A stretch of DNA of 64,000 nucleotides from Patescibacteria group bacterium (GTDB taxonomy: Bacteria; Patescibacteria; UBA1384; XYA2-FULL-43-10; 1-14-0-10-43-13). The position numbers and the translations under genes were made by a program. Shown piece after piece: positions 34,297-44,361 of the stretch. The DNA is taken from assembly GCA_023484645.1 (NCBI GenBank), contig JAMCZZ010000041.1:12874-76873 (forward strand). The letters are read 5' to 3'. The notes under the pieces were generated by a model, which worked only from the letters and a program-made list of their open reading frames with translations, had not been told where the DNA came from and searched no databases. Each line of letters starts with the position of its first letter. Within the stretch, counting starts at the first letter, position 1.

Positions 34297-36630
34297 ATGA
34301 AACATGAAAATGATAGCAAAAAACACTGTACTTGCGACAAAAATTGCCTGTGTTGCCAAGCGGAGGAGCTGACAGTCTCAAGTGGCAGCGACATGGAGGC
34401 CAAGCAGTATGAATATGACATGAAGCACAAGATCGGGCATAAAGAACACGAGCAGAAGGAAATGGTAATGCCTAAAATGGATCATACTGAACATGCCCCT
34501 TCGACTTCACTCAGGGCAGGCGGACATGATATGTCTAAGATGAGCCACATGGACCATGAAGCAGCCATGACTAGTCCGGAGATGGCGAAGGAAATGGAAG
34601 CCGACATGAAACGGAGGTTTTGGATCTCCCTCATTCTATCGGTTCCGATTTTTCTCTATTCTCCCGTCGGCGCAAATATTCTCAAGATCAGCTTGCCGGC
34701 GCCCATACCGGTGAATTGGATTTTATTCATCCTAACTACTCCTATCGTCTTCTGGGCCGGTTCAATATTTATCACCGGAACATATTATTCATTAAAGAAT
34801 AAAAAGTTGAATATGTCTGTATTGATTACCACCGGTGTACTGGCGGCTTATCTTTTTAGCGTCTTTTTAACTTTAACTGTTGGAGGCGAAACCTTTTATG
34901 AAGCTGCTGCCTTGCTGGTTACCTTTGTCTTGTTCGGGCACTGGATGGAGATGCGGTCACGGCGAGGCACCTCCGATGCCCTGCGGGCGTTGTTTGACCT
35001 AGTGCCCCCTAAAGCAAATGTAATTAGAGACGGCAAGGAGATAAGCGTCCCGACGGCAGAAATCGTTGCCGGCGATGTTGTTGTCCTTAAGCCCGGTGAC
35101 AAAGCACCGGTTGACGGACAAATTATTGAAGGAGAAAGTTCGATCGACGAATCGCTTGTAACCGGCGAATCGATACCTGCCGCAAAGAAAACTGGCGATA
35201 AAATTATCGGGGGTTCGGTCAATCAGACAGGTTCGGTAAGATTTAAAGCAACGGGAGTTGGCTCAAATACAGTTCTTGCCCAAATCATCAAGTTAGTTGA
35301 AACTGCTCAAAATTCCAAGGCTCCAGGGCAGAGAATTGCTGACAAGGCAGCGGCTTGGCTTGTTGTTTTGGCCATCGGATCCGGCTTGGCCACTTTCTTT
35401 GGCTGGTACACTTTCGCCGGAGCTACGCTCTTAACCGCACTCACCTTCGCAGTTTCCGCAGTCGTTATAGCTTGCCCCGACGCACTAGGATTGGCCATTC
35501 CGACAGCGGTCGCAGTCGGCACAGGTATTGGTGCTAAGCACAATATTTTAATAAAGGATGCTTCGACATTGGAAAATACTTCCCGTATTACAGCCATAGC
35601 GCTAGACAAAACAGGCACTCTAACTGAAGGCAAACCCAAAATTACCGACATGATCCCAGTTTCGGGGGTTAAATCGCTTGATTTGCTCAAGTTTACGGCT
35701 AGCGTTGAAGCTAAATCCGGCCATCCCTTAAGCTTGGCCATCCTGGAAGAAGCGAAGAAAAAACATATTTCTTATTCGGAAAAAGTCGAGAAATTCAATT
35801 CGTTGGCAGGACTGGGCATCGAAGCAACTGTTGAAGGCAAGCATATTCTGGTTGGAACGATGAAATTGATGGCAGAAAGAAAGATCGATATTAGTCCATT
35901 GAAGGATGATATTGATCGGCTCCTTCAAGAAGGCAAGACTTTGATGCTGGTATCGATTGATGGAAAACTGGCCGGCGTTGCGGCGGCAGCCGACGTGGTC
36001 AGATCAAATGCCAAAAAAACAATTTCCGAGTTAACAAAACTTGGCATCGAAGTCTGGATGATTACCGGTGACAACGAGCGGACGGCTAAAGCCATCGCAA
36101 AAGAAGTCGGGATTGATAATGTTCTAGCCGAAATTTTACCCGATCAAAAAGCACTTGTAGTTAAAGCACTTCAATTAAATGAACTAGAAAATTTGAAATT
36201 AGGTCGTTGGGATTTGATTAGAAATTTGAAATTTGAAATTAGTAATTCTCGCCAGAGGCGAGTGGCTATGGTGGGAGACGGTATTAATGACGCCCCCGCT
36301 CTCGCTCGAGCGGACATCGGAATTGCAATAGGAGCTGGAACTGACGTGGCAATTGAGACAGGCAACATCGTCTTAATGAAGTCCGATCCGTATGATATCG
36401 TAAGAGCTATAAAATTAAGCCGGGCAACAGTCGGCAAGATGAAACAAAACCTCTTCTGGGCTTCTATTTACAACATACTTGCAATTCCGGTTGCCGCAGG
36501 CTTATTTTATACATCTTTCGGCATTTTATTAAGACCTGAAATTTCAGCTCTTCTGATGTCTGCTTCGTCAATAATCGTCGCCACCAACGCGGTAATGCTC
36601 AAAAGAGTTGAGACAAAGTTAGTTGGTTAA
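34297..36630 (+). CDS. Heavy-metal P1B-type ATPase with CPD motif
   Basis: 777 residues. The N-terminus is Cys- then His/Met-rich (CTCDKNCLCCQ; MDHTEHA; MSKMSHMDHEA). The translocation helix motif is ACPDALGLAIP, with Cys-Pro-Asp in place of CPC. DKTGTLTEG carries the phosphorylated Asp, and [12 protein letters not shown] the hinge. Copper or silver transport is likely from the His/Met N-terminus and context. Two in-frame insertions look like dispersed repeats: STSLRAG in the N-terminal tail, and about 28 residues (with LGRWDLIRNLKFEIS) just before the hinge. Confidence 0.92.
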   Translation: MKHENDSKKHCTCDKNCLCCQAEELTVSSGSDMEAKQYEYDMKHKIGHKEHEQKEMVMPKMDHTEHAPSTSLRAGGHDMSKMSHMDHEAAMTSPEMAKEMEADMKRRFWISLILSVPIFLYSPVGANILKISLPAPIPVNWILFILTTPIVFWAGSIFITGTYYSLKNKKLNMSVLITTGVLAAYLFSVFLTLTVGGETFYEAAALLVTFVLFGHWMEMRSRRGTSDALRALFDLVPPKANVIRDGKEISVPTAEIVAGDVVVLKPGDKAPVDGQIIEGESSIDESLVTGESIPAAKKTGDKIIGGSVNQTGSVRFKATGVGSNTVLAQIIKLVETAQNSKAPGQRIADKAAAWLVVLAIGSGLATFFGWYTFAGATLLTALTFAVSAVVIACPDALGLAIPTAVAVGTGIGAKHNILIKDASTLENTSRITAIALDKTGTLTEGKPKITDMIPVSGVKSLDLLKFTASVEAKSGHPLSLAILEEAKKKHISYSEKVEKFNSLAGLGIEATVEGKHILVGTMKLMAERKIDISPLKDDIDRLLQEGKTLMLVSIDGKLAGVAAAADVVRSNAKKTISELTKLGIEVWMITGDNERTAKAIAKEVGIDNVLAEILPDQKALVVKALQLNELENLKLGRWDLIRNLKFEISNSRQRRVAMVGDGINDAPALARADIGIAIGAGTDVAIETGNIVLMKSDPYDIVRAIKLSRATVGKMKQNLFWASIYNILAIPVAAGLFYTSFGILLRPEISALLMSASSIIVATNAVMLKRVETKLVG

Positions 36631-36653
36631 CTATTTTTGACAAGAGAATCGGC

Positions 36654-37325
36654 TTAATCATTAATAGCAGAAGCAGGAATTTTTTCGTTTAATTTCCCAA
36701 TAAAATTGCGTTTCAATAATAATTTTGCGCCTTCAGAGTGAATCCTAGATTTGAACGCTTTGGTTGCATCGCTTCCGCAATAAGGCAGTATTTTGTCTGG
36801 TCCTCCCGAATGATATTTCAAGATATCTGTAGCGTTATAAACTAGGTCATCGATATAAAGCCAGCAATCATTTTCTTTATTATGTTCTAATATTAAGGAA
36901 GCATTTAAAACTATTTCCAAAGGGAATGAATCCTCTTGATCTGGTTTATTTTGAGAGGAATCAGCATCCTGTTTTGTCGTTAATTCAACTTCATTTTCAC
37001 TTCTCGTTACGTTTGGATTATTTTGCTTTGCGAACAAAGCGTACGCAAAAAACAAATAGATCAGCACTATAACACCGCAGCAAATAAATTTTAATGCTTT
37101 AGCGCCGCCTAACCTTTTTTCTGCTATTTTGTTTACTGTATTTAAAGACTGCAGGAAAAGAAGAGGCAAAAGGATCATTGGAGCAATCTTTGTGTGAAGT
37201 AAACGTACCACATCATAATTAATGCCAGGCAAAAGATAGGGTTTTGCCGTGAGAAAACCGGTAGCAATCATTAATAAAGATGTTGCAAGTAAAAGAAGGA
37301 TAGTCGCTCTAGTTATTTTTGTCAT
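36654..37325 (-). CDS. Membrane protein with cytochrome b5-like domain
   Basis: 223 residues. Three membrane helices (ATILLLLATSLLMIATGFL; KIAPMILLPLLFLQSL; FICCGVIVLIYLFFAYALF), an acidic linker, then residues 140-215 resemble cytochrome b5: NDCWLYIDDLVYNATDILKYHSGG and IHSEGAKLL hold likely haem-ligand His residues. It is the last gene of the copper-island minus-strand group and may serve redox handling of metals, by inference. Confidence 0.7.
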   Translation of the reverse strand: MTKITRATILLLLATSLLMIATGFLTAKPYLLPGINYDVVRLLHTKIAPMILLPLLFLQSLNTVNKIAEKRLGGAKALKFICCGVIVLIYLFFAYALFAKQNNPNVTRSENEVELTTKQDADSSQNKPDQEDSFPLEIVLNASLILEHNKENDCWLYIDDLVYNATDILKYHSGGPDKILPYCGSDATKAFKSRIHSEGAKLLLKRNFIGKLNEKIPASAIND

Positions 37326-37361
37326 ATTAACGGCCTAAATATTGATTGCTTATTTATCATT

Positions 37362-37562
37362 TTATTTCTGCTGATTTAGCTGATCTAAAATCTTATCGAG
37401 GTTAAGATTATAGATTTGGCTGACTTCGCCTATTGTTAAAACGCCAAGCTCCTGTGAAGCCAGTGGACAACTTAGGCATGGCACGCCGTTTTGTTGTAAT
37501 ATCTCTGAACCCTTCTTGATTTTTAAAATATCCTCTAGAGTTGTTTTAAAAGTTACTTTCAT
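37362..37562 (-). CDS. DUF1858-type redox-disulfide protein
   Basis: 66 residues. The CLSCPLASQELGVLTIGEV segment with a CxxC pair matches the DUF1858/hybrid-cluster-associated redox disulfide family. The start is preceded by AAGGAGC. It follows the DUF2933-like gene by nine bases in the copper island. Electron or disulfide transfer is plausible. Confidence 0.75.
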   Translation of the reverse strand: MKVTFKTTLEDILKIKKGSEILQQNGVPCLSCPLASQELGVLTIGEVSQIYNLNLDKILDQLNQQK

Positions 37563-37571
37563 AATTGCTCC

Positions 37572-37766
37572 TTAGTGACAGCTATGTTTTTTGTTATTGT
37601 TTGGATCACTTTTTTGGTGCATGTCCTTCATTAAAAAAAGATGCATTATCGGACAAAGTGCTATTAAGAAATATGGAAGGATTATTCCAAGCTGACCTTG
37701 GCGATAAAACCAAAAAAGAATCGCTCCAACAATAATTAAACAGAATATTAATAAATTTTTGTTCAT
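37572..37766 (-). CDS. DUF2933-like small membrane protein
   Basis: 64 residues. Two hydrophobic stretches (LLIFCLIIVGAILFWFY; LGIILPYFLIALCPIMHLFLM) and a His/Cys-containing end (DMHQ...KKHSCH). CP-MHLF is the DUF2933 signature. These proteins occur beside copper ATPases; function unknown. Confidence 0.75.
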   Translation of the reverse strand: MNKNLLIFCLIIVGAILFWFYRQGQLGIILPYFLIALCPIMHLFLMKDMHQKSDPNNNKKHSCH

Positions 37767-37781
37767 ACCTTTTCCTACTTT

Positions 37782-38315
37782 TTAAAAAATAAATTGAAGA
37801 AATAATCCTATAATTATGAGGAGACCAAAAGTAATAATCATACTTTGGAATGGCAGCTTCTTCCCTCTAATTCTAGTTAGCAGTAGACTTAAATAAGGTG
37901 AAATAAAAAGGATGATTGCTCCAATCGCAGTGCCTAATAAGTAGAGATTTATAAGATAAGTATTGTGCAAGAACGTCCCGTATTTTCCATAGAAAGAAAT
38001 ATATAAAGGCCTATATTCTTCGATAAGCGGCATAATCGGCACAACAGTAGAGATAAAAATTATAATTGATGCTAGAGCGTCTTGGAATTTAAAATACTTC
38101 TTTTTTATCGAACGAGATATCCATATGCCAAGAGCTAAACTAAATGCACCAATGAAGAGCCCGACTACTACCGTGGAAACCCCAATAGAAGTAGCAAAGA
38201 CAGCTAAAATGCCGGCCCCTGCCACGCAAAGCGGGCAGTGCGCCGATGCGGATTTAGGCAAAAGAGTTAGGATAACCGCCAAAAACAACTTGAGGATGTT
38301 TTGAATCGTTTTCAT
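37782..38315 (-). CDS. Membrane protein with exported CPLC motif
   Basis: 177 residues. Signal-like N-terminus ending SASAHCPLCVAGAG, then about four further helices. The AHCPLCVAGAG segment recurs in membrane proteins encoded near copper genes of Patescibacteria. Cys residues could bind metal or form a disulfide. It is seven bases from the DUF411 gene on the same strand. Function unknown. Confidence 0.6.
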   Translation of the reverse strand: MKTIQNILKLFLAVILTLLPKSASAHCPLCVAGAGILAVFATSIGVSTVVVGLFIGAFSLALGIWISRSIKKKYFKFQDALASIIIFISTVVPIMPLIEEYRPLYISFYGKYGTFLHNTYLINLYLLGTAIGAIILFISPYLSLLLTRIRGKKLPFQSMIITFGLLIIIGLFLQFIF

Positions 38316-38321
38316 TTAATG

Positions 38322-38843
38322 TTAAAGTTTAATGAACTCTGAAACAGTTTTGTCAGCTCCAATGGCTTTAATATTCCAACTTACGGTCTTTGGTCCTGGC
38401 ATTCCTGGAGTACCGGAGGGCATACCAGCTAAAGCGATACCGGCAATATCCGGCTTTTCGGTAATTAACTTCGAAATCGCCTCAACGGGAACATGTCCGG
38501 AAACAAAATAGTCTCCCATTACAGTTATGTGGCAGCTCTTAAGGTCATCCGGAATCCCCAATTTAACTCTCATCTGGTCCAATTCATTACTACTTATGTC
38601 TCTAACCGTGGTTTGCATTCCCTCTTCGGGCAGATATTTTGAATAAACCCCGCAACAACCGCAAGTTGCAGTCTTATACACTACCGCCTTCTGAGCAGAG
38701 AAAATGCCCTTGTTGGATTCTTTACTTTTTTTGTTTCCGGTCGTGAGCAGAATTATGAAGAAACCGACAATTAACAAACAGCAAATGCCCGCCACTATCC
38801 ATCCAGTATAGTCTTTTGGCTTATCCGAATTATAATTCGACAT
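38322..38843 (-). CDS. DUF411 metal-binding protein
   Basis: 173 residues. N-terminal helix (WIVAGICCLLIVGFFIILL), then the DUF411 fold with VYKTATCGCCGVYSKYL, SCHITVMGDYFVSGHVPVEAI and GMPSGTPGMPGP. The family is linked to copper resistance and is thought to bind metal through the CxCC and His/Met residues. Anchored on the outer face by topology. It follows copA on the same strand. Confidence 0.88.
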   Translation of the reverse strand: MSNYNSDKPKDYTGWIVAGICCLLIVGFFIILLTTGNKKSKESNKGIFSAQKAVVYKTATCGCCGVYSKYLPEEGMQTTVRDISSNELDQMRVKLGIPDDLKSCHITVMGDYFVSGHVPVEAISKLITEKPDIAGIALAGMPSGTPGMPGPKTVSWNIKAIGADKTVSEFIKL

Positions 38844-38870
38844 TTTTTCTTCTCTTATTACGTTTATTAA

Positions 38871-41813
38871 TTACTTCGCCATGCCTGAGCTCAGGCGGGC
38901 GAATTCAAGGAAAACGAGGGTGAAAACAATAACCATAACGATCGGAGCAAGCATCGACAGGTAATTTTTCTTGTTAGGTTTGAAATATTTCAAAAGAAGT
39001 GAGTTTGTTACAACAGAGATTGAAGAAAAAGCCATCGCAAGCCCTGCCAATTCTGGCTTTAGGACTAAACCGTAAGAAACAAAAATCCGGGCAGCAATTG
39101 GAATTCCGATCACATTGTAAAAAAGAGCGAAAAACATATTTTGGCGGATTTTGCCGAAGGTTTCTTTAGAAAGATCAATCGCGTTAACAACATCGCGAAG
39201 ATCATTTTTAATAATCACAATTCCGCCTGTCTCCATTGCCACATCAGTACCCGAGCCCATCGCGATGCCAAGATTTGCTTGTGCCAATGCCGGAGCATCA
39301 TTAATGCCATCTCCCACCATAGCAACTACTTTTCCGGACTCCTGCAATTTCTTTACCTCGTTTGCCTTGTCTTCCGGCAAGACCTCAGCCAAGATATTGG
39401 TTATGCCAACTTGTGATGCAATCGCCTTAGCAGTCCGCTCATTATCACCGGTAATCATCCAGACTTCAATTCCAAGCTTTCCAAGTTTTTCGACTGCTTC
39501 GCGAGAAGTTTCTTTGACTGTATCAGCCACGGCGATGCAGCCCAAAACCTTCTCTTTGGATGCCAAGATCATGGCGGTTTTGCCCTGCTCTTCCAAACGA
39601 GTTAGCTTTCTGTTTATCCTCTCGATATCAAGGCCAACTACATCGGTAACTAATTTTCTATTACCGAAATAATATTTTGTTTTATTAATTGTCCCTTCGA
39701 CGCCGTGCCCCGGTATCGCTTTAAAATTAAATACTTCATCAAACTTAATGTTTTCTTCTTCAGCATATGAATAAATTGCTTCAGCCAAAGGATGCTCCGA
39801 TGACTTTTCCAGGCTTGCCGATATTGTTAAAATTTCATCTTCATCCGCGTCAGAAAAAGTCAAAATATCCGTCACCTCCGGTTTTCCTTTGGTTAAGGTG
39901 CCTGTTTTATCAAAGATGATAGCGTTGACTTTGCAGGCTTCTTCAAGCGGTTCGCCGCCCTTGATTAAGATCCCGTGTTCAGCCGCTTTCCCGGTGCCAA
40001 CCATGATTGCAGTCGGTGTAGCAAGTCCAAGTGCGCAAGGACAAGCGATCACAATAACAGCCGTAAAAGCCATTAAAGCAAATGATAATGAGGCGTTAAG
40101 AGGTATAAACCAAATTAGAAATGTGAGTATGGCTACGGAAATTACAATCGGAACAAAATAAGCGGAGATCCGGTCGGCGAATGCTTGAATTGGAGCTTTG
40201 GAACCCTGCGCTTCCTCGATCAGCCGTATAATTTGGGCCAAAGTTGTTTCCGAGCCTATTCTTGTGGCCTCAAATTCAAAGCTCCCCGTTTTATTAATAG
40301 TCGCACCAACAACAGTATCTCCCTCATGTTTCTCAACAGGAATGCTTTCACCTGTAACCATTGATTCATCAACCGCCGAAGACCCTTTTTTAATAACACC
40401 GTCAACAGGTATTTTTTCTCCAGGGCGTACGATGATAGTATCGCCATGAACAACTTCATCAATAGAAATATCAACGGTCTTGCCATCGCGAATCACTCTG
40501 GCTGTTTTAGCTTGGAGCCCCATCAATTTCTTTATCGCATCTGAAGTCCGTCCTTTTGCTTTAGCCTCGAGCCATTTGCCTAAAATAACAAATGTAATCA
40601 AAAAGGCAGCCGTTTCGAAATAAAGCTCGGGAATTTTCATTCCGTCCAGTCCAATTAAAGTTTGATTCTTAGTTATGAAGCTAACATAGTTAACCAAACT
40701 GTAAAGATAAGCGGTCGAAGTGCCGATCGCAATCAGAGAGTCCATATTAAAAGTCTTCATCCGAAGACTTGACCACATTCCTTTATAAAAACCGGCTCCA
40801 ATAATGAATTGAACAGGAGTGGCTAATATTAAGGAAACTAAGCCGAAGTAAGGAGGTAATGAGCCGGCGCCAGGAAGCCATTTAAAAAAATCGAGCAGCA
40901 TAAAATAGAGCATCGGAAGACTGAGGATAAAACTGAAAATAAATTTTTTCCAAAGAGAATTAATCTCATGTTGTCTCTTTTTTGTCTCAAATTCAGTATC
41001 TTTTGCGTCAATCAAAGTAGCACTGTAGCCTGCTTTTTTAACAGCTGCAATAATATCATCGACTTTTGCAACTGTTTCATCAAAAGTAACAGTAAGCTTT
41101 TCGGCTGCAAAGTTCACATTGGCTTCTCTTATGCCAGATATTTTCTTAACGCTACGTTCAATAATACCGGCGCAAGAAGAACAATGCATTCCGGAGAGTG
41201 AAAGTGAAACTCTTTTATTTTTATCGGATCCGTGTTCTGTTAAATCCATAACATTGGATATTGGACTTTGAATTTCTTCTCCACCGCCAACAATGGCGCC
41301 AGAAGGAGATACCGCCCCTTTATTTCCGATGACAGTGTCAAAAATATTTGAAAAATTAACTGATTTCACAAATCGATCAATAAAACCTTTAGGTTCGATT
41401 TCTTCCGGCAAACTGAATTCAGCTGTCTTATCATTTTTAATTTTCCCCTCGAAAGCAGGATCTCCATTTTCGTCGGTAATAATTTTTCCTTCAGCTTCAA
41501 TTTTTGATTCCAGTTTAATTTTTAGGGGTTTGCCGAGCGGAAGCTTTTTATTTTTAATCGTATCAACAAAACTAGAAGAATCTTCCGGCAATTCTTCTTT
41601 TTGGATCTCGCCTTTATATCCTTCTTTTGCAATTACCTCAAGAATTTTCTCCTGCTTAACTTTATCATCGTCAAAAATAACATTAGCATTTTTGTTTTCA
41701 TAACTAACCTCTGCTTTTTCGACTCCCTCCAGATCACCCAGCTCTTCAGTTAGAATCTTTTCGCAAGAAGTACAGTGCATTCCGGTAATATTCAATTTTA
41801 GTTCTTTTTTCAT
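38871..41813 (-). CDS. copA: Copper-exporting P1B-type ATPase
   Basis: 980 residues. Two N-terminal HMA domains carry [11 protein letters not shown] (about residues 11-21) and [11 protein letters not shown] (about 208-218), separated by a long low-conservation linker of about 120 residues. The membrane motif is [13 protein letters not shown], the phosphorylation site DKTGTLTKG, the HP motif SSEHPLAEA, and the hinge [12 protein letters not shown]. It exports Cu(I). A CsoR-like operator lies upstream of copZ. It is preceded by a dispersed repeat and copZ. Confidence 0.97.
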   Translation of the reverse strand: MKKELKLNITGMHCTSCEKILTEELGDLEGVEKAEVSYENKNANVIFDDDKVKQEKILEVIAKEGYKGEIQKEELPEDSSSFVDTIKNKKLPLGKPLKIKLESKIEAEGKIITDENGDPAFEGKIKNDKTAEFSLPEEIEPKGFIDRFVKSVNFSNIFDTVIGNKGAVSPSGAIVGGGEEIQSPISNVMDLTEHGSDKNKRVSLSLSGMHCSSCAGIIERSVKKISGIREANVNFAAEKLTVTFDETVAKVDDIIAAVKKAGYSATLIDAKDTEFETKKRQHEINSLWKKFIFSFILSLPMLYFMLLDFFKWLPGAGSLPPYFGLVSLILATPVQFIIGAGFYKGMWSSLRMKTFNMDSLIAIGTSTAYLYSLVNYVSFITKNQTLIGLDGMKIPELYFETAAFLITFVILGKWLEAKAKGRTSDAIKKLMGLQAKTARVIRDGKTVDISIDEVVHGDTIIVRPGEKIPVDGVIKKGSSAVDESMVTGESIPVEKHEGDTVVGATINKTGSFEFEATRIGSETTLAQIIRLIEEAQGSKAPIQAFADRISAYFVPIVISVAILTFLIWFIPLNASLSFALMAFTAVIVIACPCALGLATPTAIMVGTGKAAEHGILIKGGEPLEEACKVNAIIFDKTGTLTKGKPEVTDILTFSDADEDEILTISASLEKSSEHPLAEAIYSYAEEENIKFDEVFNFKAIPGHGVEGTINKTKYYFGNRKLVTDVVGLDIERINRKLTRLEEQGKTAMILASKEKVLGCIAVADTVKETSREAVEKLGKLGIEVWMITGDNERTAKAIASQVGITNILAEVLPEDKANEVKKLQESGKVVAMVGDGINDAPALAQANLGIAMGSGTDVAMETGGIVIIKNDLRDVVNAIDLSKETFGKIRQNMFFALFYNVIGIPIAARIFVSYGLVLKPELAGLAMAFSSISVVTNSLLLKYFKPNKKNYLSMLAPIVMVIVFTLVFLEFARLSSGMAK

Positions 41814-41834
41814 ATTTGTCCTTTTCTCTTGTAG

Positions 41835-41900
41835 GCCACGCTTCAGCGTGCTTTAATCGCAAGCAGGCTAAAGCCTGAGCTACGATGAAGTGCGGATCCT
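41835..41900. repeat. Dispersed hairpin repeat between copZ and copA
   Basis: CACGCT-TCA-GCGTG-type and CAGGCT-AA-AGCCTG hairpins in tandem, GC-richer than the neighbourhood. It may attenuate transcription between copZ and copA. Confidence 0.7.
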
Positions 41901-41908
41901 TCTAATAT

Positions 41909-42109
41909 TTAAATAACACTATAATTAGTGTCGGAAAGTGCATTTTTAACCTCTTCTTTTGTAATTGGCTTCTCTGAGGTAATTTCCGCGCTTCCATCAT
42001 CATTTACAACCGAGTTAGTTACTCCATCGATTTTTGCAATTCTTTTTTGCGCCAATTTAGCACAGGCTCCGCAAGTTAGACCCGTCAGCTTAAAGTTTAT
42101 ACTAGCCAT
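41909..42109 (-). CDS. copZ: HMA copper chaperone
   Basis: 66 residues with GLTCGACAKLAQKRI at residues 10-24, the MxCxxC-type metal site (Leu-Thr in place of Met). The ferredoxin-like HMA fold covers the whole protein. It would deliver Cu(I) to CopA. GGAG precedes the ATG. A 25-base dyad operator is just upstream. Confidence 0.9.
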   Translation of the reverse strand: MASINFKLTGLTCGACAKLAQKRIAKIDGVTNSVVNDDGSAEITSEKPITKEEVKNALSDTNYSVI

Positions 42110-42125
42110 TTTTCTCCTTTTTATT

Positions 42126-42150
42126 ATACCTACACCTAGGGTATAGGTAT
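42126..42150. promoter_or_regulatory. CsoR-like operator upstream of copZ
   Basis: 25-base dyad ATACCTACACC-TAG-GGTATAGGTAT. A TTGACA (42161-42166, minus strand) lies just upstream. The motif resembles the site before csoR. Confidence 0.75.
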
Positions 42151-42197
42151 GTTAAGTTGCTGTCAATACCCTAGGCCATTCAATGTTGTTGTTGGTC

Positions 42198-44066
42198 CTA
42201 TCCTACCGAAAGTATTCCTCTGGGCGCTCCCATAGCGCATGTAATGTCATAATCTCCCTTTTTTGTGGGTGTGAACTCAAAGACAATATTCTCGCCCTTA
42301 TTAAAAAATTCCGGCTTGTTTACTAAGCCCGGGATCATTATTGAACCCATGCAGCCTTCCCCATCCGCTTCGACCGTTACTTCAAAACGAACCGGCTGAT
42401 TAACTTTTACATTAAACAAGTTCGGGGTGATATCCTTTTCCGGTGATGCAAAAGTCGTTTTTATAACCTGAATATCGGCTACCGGAGGCGTAGAATTTGA
42501 GGTTGGCTGTTCTTGTTTGGGCGCAGAAGGAGAAGCTTGTGCCTGAGGCGGATTAACTTGCTCTTTTTTAGGATCTTCTGTCGGGGCCGCTCTGCCGGTA
42601 GGATTATTTTCGCTCGCAGGAAGAGCAACAGTTTTACGTTCAACCACTATAAATTTCCCTGTATACATTCCCATGCTGCAGCTAAACTTTATTTCCCCCG
42701 TTTCTTTTGGAGTGAATTCTATAATATTTTCACCCGGGTCTAAGAATTTCTTTACACCGATTTTTGGGGCCAGAATGCTGGCAGAACAAGAGTCAGCCTT
42801 TTTAGAGTTGATAATCCATTTGACTGGAATACCTTTTTGAATTGTAAAACTGTTCGGCTTATAGCCGCCGGCTAATTGATCCATCTTCACAACCTGCACT
42901 CCGTTTTCAATCGTAACATTTGGATCATCTGCCGACTTCTCTGCTCCAATATTTCTTTTCAAAGATGGCTTCCATCCAGTTAAATTTGCGCCGTTTGAAA
43001 TATTAACCAGCGAAAGAGCGACAACAAGCACTCCGGCAAACTTAAAGAATTTCTTGGCAAAAGAGCCTTTTAGAACTGAGGTTAAGCCTCCGATACCAAG
43101 AAGCCCAGGCGCAGTTCCCAGAGCAAAGGTCCCCATAATCAGAGCACCGGAAAGAAAGTTGCCTGTGCTCATGGCATAAAGCTGCATCGCCTGCGTAAAA
43201 CCGCAGGGTAAAAAGAAGGTTAAAGCGCCGACAATCACAGAATTTGTATGACTATATTCTCTCTCGTGATGTTTTTTAATGCCAAGAAGTTTCGCGATGC
43301 CAGAAGGCAGAGTTAAACCGCCGTTTGACAACCTTGGGAAAAGCTCTGTTAGTTGTAAACCCATCAAGAGCATCACCAATCCCACCACAATCGTTAGAAT
43401 TCCCAAAGACGTCCCGGAAAGCTGAAAAGCTTTTCCGATCAATCCAATGATTCCGCCGAGCAAAAAATAGGAAGAAATTCTCCCTAAATTAAAAAAGAGA
43501 TGAGGACGAAATTTCTGGCTTGGCGTAGCTTCGGGGTGCTTTTCAGAATGCCGAGCAGAAATACCTAAAACCAATCCGCCCACTAACGCCATACAGGTTG
43601 AAATACCGGCTGTAAGACCAACAATTAAAACCACCAGTAAACTGGAAGGCTTGCCTGAACCGAAACTGAGATTGAAAAGACCCAATCCCTTAGCAAAATA
43701 GTAAAGACTTACAAGAATGATGAGCGCTAAAAATAAATCATAGTACTCTGAAGGATTTTTGCTAATCCAAGATTTCGGATCATCAACTCCCACATCATAA
43801 CCCGCCTCTCTAATTGCTCGATTTACTTTGTCCAGCTCTAATAGGTCCAATGAATGCTTTGAATAGATTACTGCTTCTGCCTTTTTATAGCTAACTCGAA
43901 CATTTTTAATTTCGGGAAGCTCTTTGAGCTTTTCTTCGATTAGAATTTCGCAAGAACGGCAATGCATTCCCATTATTGGAATAGTTGTCTTATTCGCCGG
44001 GTTATTTGCTTGAATTTGATCCGACTCAGTATTTTTTAATTTAAATTTTTTGTTTTTCTTCGACAT
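42198..44066 (-). CDS. HMA - TauE/SafE-like membrane - double cupredoxin protein
   Basis: 622 residues. HMA domain with GMHCRSCEILIEEKL at about 33-47. Six to seven helices of the UreH/TauE-SafE/DsbD-like type (LVVLIVGLTAGISTCMALVGGLVLG; ALTFFLPCGFTQAMQLYAMS, with conserved Cys-Gly-Phe). Two C-terminal cupredoxin-like domains with Cys/Met (GEIKFSCSMGMYTGKF; YDITCAMGAPRG), joined by a Pro/Gln-rich linker. It probably moves or holds copper across the membrane; family function is not settled. One base separates it from csoR. Confidence 0.85.
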   Translation of the reverse strand: MSKKNKKFKLKNTESDQIQANNPANKTTIPIMGMHCRSCEILIEEKLKELPEIKNVRVSYKKAEAVIYSKHSLDLLELDKVNRAIREAGYDVGVDDPKSWISKNPSEYYDLFLALIILVSLYYFAKGLGLFNLSFGSGKPSSLLVVLIVGLTAGISTCMALVGGLVLGISARHSEKHPEATPSQKFRPHLFFNLGRISSYFLLGGIIGLIGKAFQLSGTSLGILTIVVGLVMLLMGLQLTELFPRLSNGGLTLPSGIAKLLGIKKHHEREYSHTNSVIVGALTFFLPCGFTQAMQLYAMSTGNFLSGALIMGTFALGTAPGLLGIGGLTSVLKGSFAKKFFKFAGVLVVALSLVNISNGANLTGWKPSLKRNIGAEKSADDPNVTIENGVQVVKMDQLAGGYKPNSFTIQKGIPVKWIINSKKADSCSASILAPKIGVKKFLDPGENIIEFTPKETGEIKFSCSMGMYTGKFIVVERKTVALPASENNPTGRAAPTEDPKKEQVNPPQAQASPSAPKQEQPTSNSTPPVADIQVIKTTFASPEKDITPNLFNVKVNQPVRFEVTVEADGEGCMGSIMIPGLVNKPEFFNKGENIVFEFTPTKKGDYDITCAMGAPRGILSVG

Positions 44067-44067
44067 T

Positions 44068-44340
44068 TTATTTTCCTGCTAACTTTGAAACCTTTAGAAT
44101 TTCTTGAATCATTTCCTGTTTTCTTTTTTCGTTGCTTGTTTTCATTGCATTCTTAAAGCAAGTATTTAAGTGCCCTTCCATCAACATTTGGTGGGCAGAT
44201 TTTAAGAGGCCGACAACGGCAAGATTTTGCTGCATTACATCGATGCAATACTCTCCGTCTTCAATCATTTTGATAATTTTATCAATGTGCGTCCGAGCTT
44301 TTTTAAAATTGATTAACGTCTTTTCGTTTTTACTATCCAT
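44068..44340 (-). CDS. csoR: CsoR-family copper-sensing repressor
   Basis: 90 residues, DUF156/CsoR fold. Cys in EDGEYCIDVMQQ, His and Cys in MEGHLNTCFKNA give the C-H-C Cu(I) site. AGGAGAG precedes the ATG. It is first gene of the operon with the 622-residue copper protein. Operator-like dyads lie before csoR and copZ, so it likely represses both. Confidence 0.92.
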   Translation of the reverse strand: MDSKNEKTLINFKKARTHIDKIIKMIEDGEYCIDVMQQNLAVVGLLKSAHQMLMEGHLNTCFKNAMKTSNEKRKQEMIQEILKVSKLAGK

Positions 44341-44361
44341 TTCTCTCCTTAAAAAATTTAA

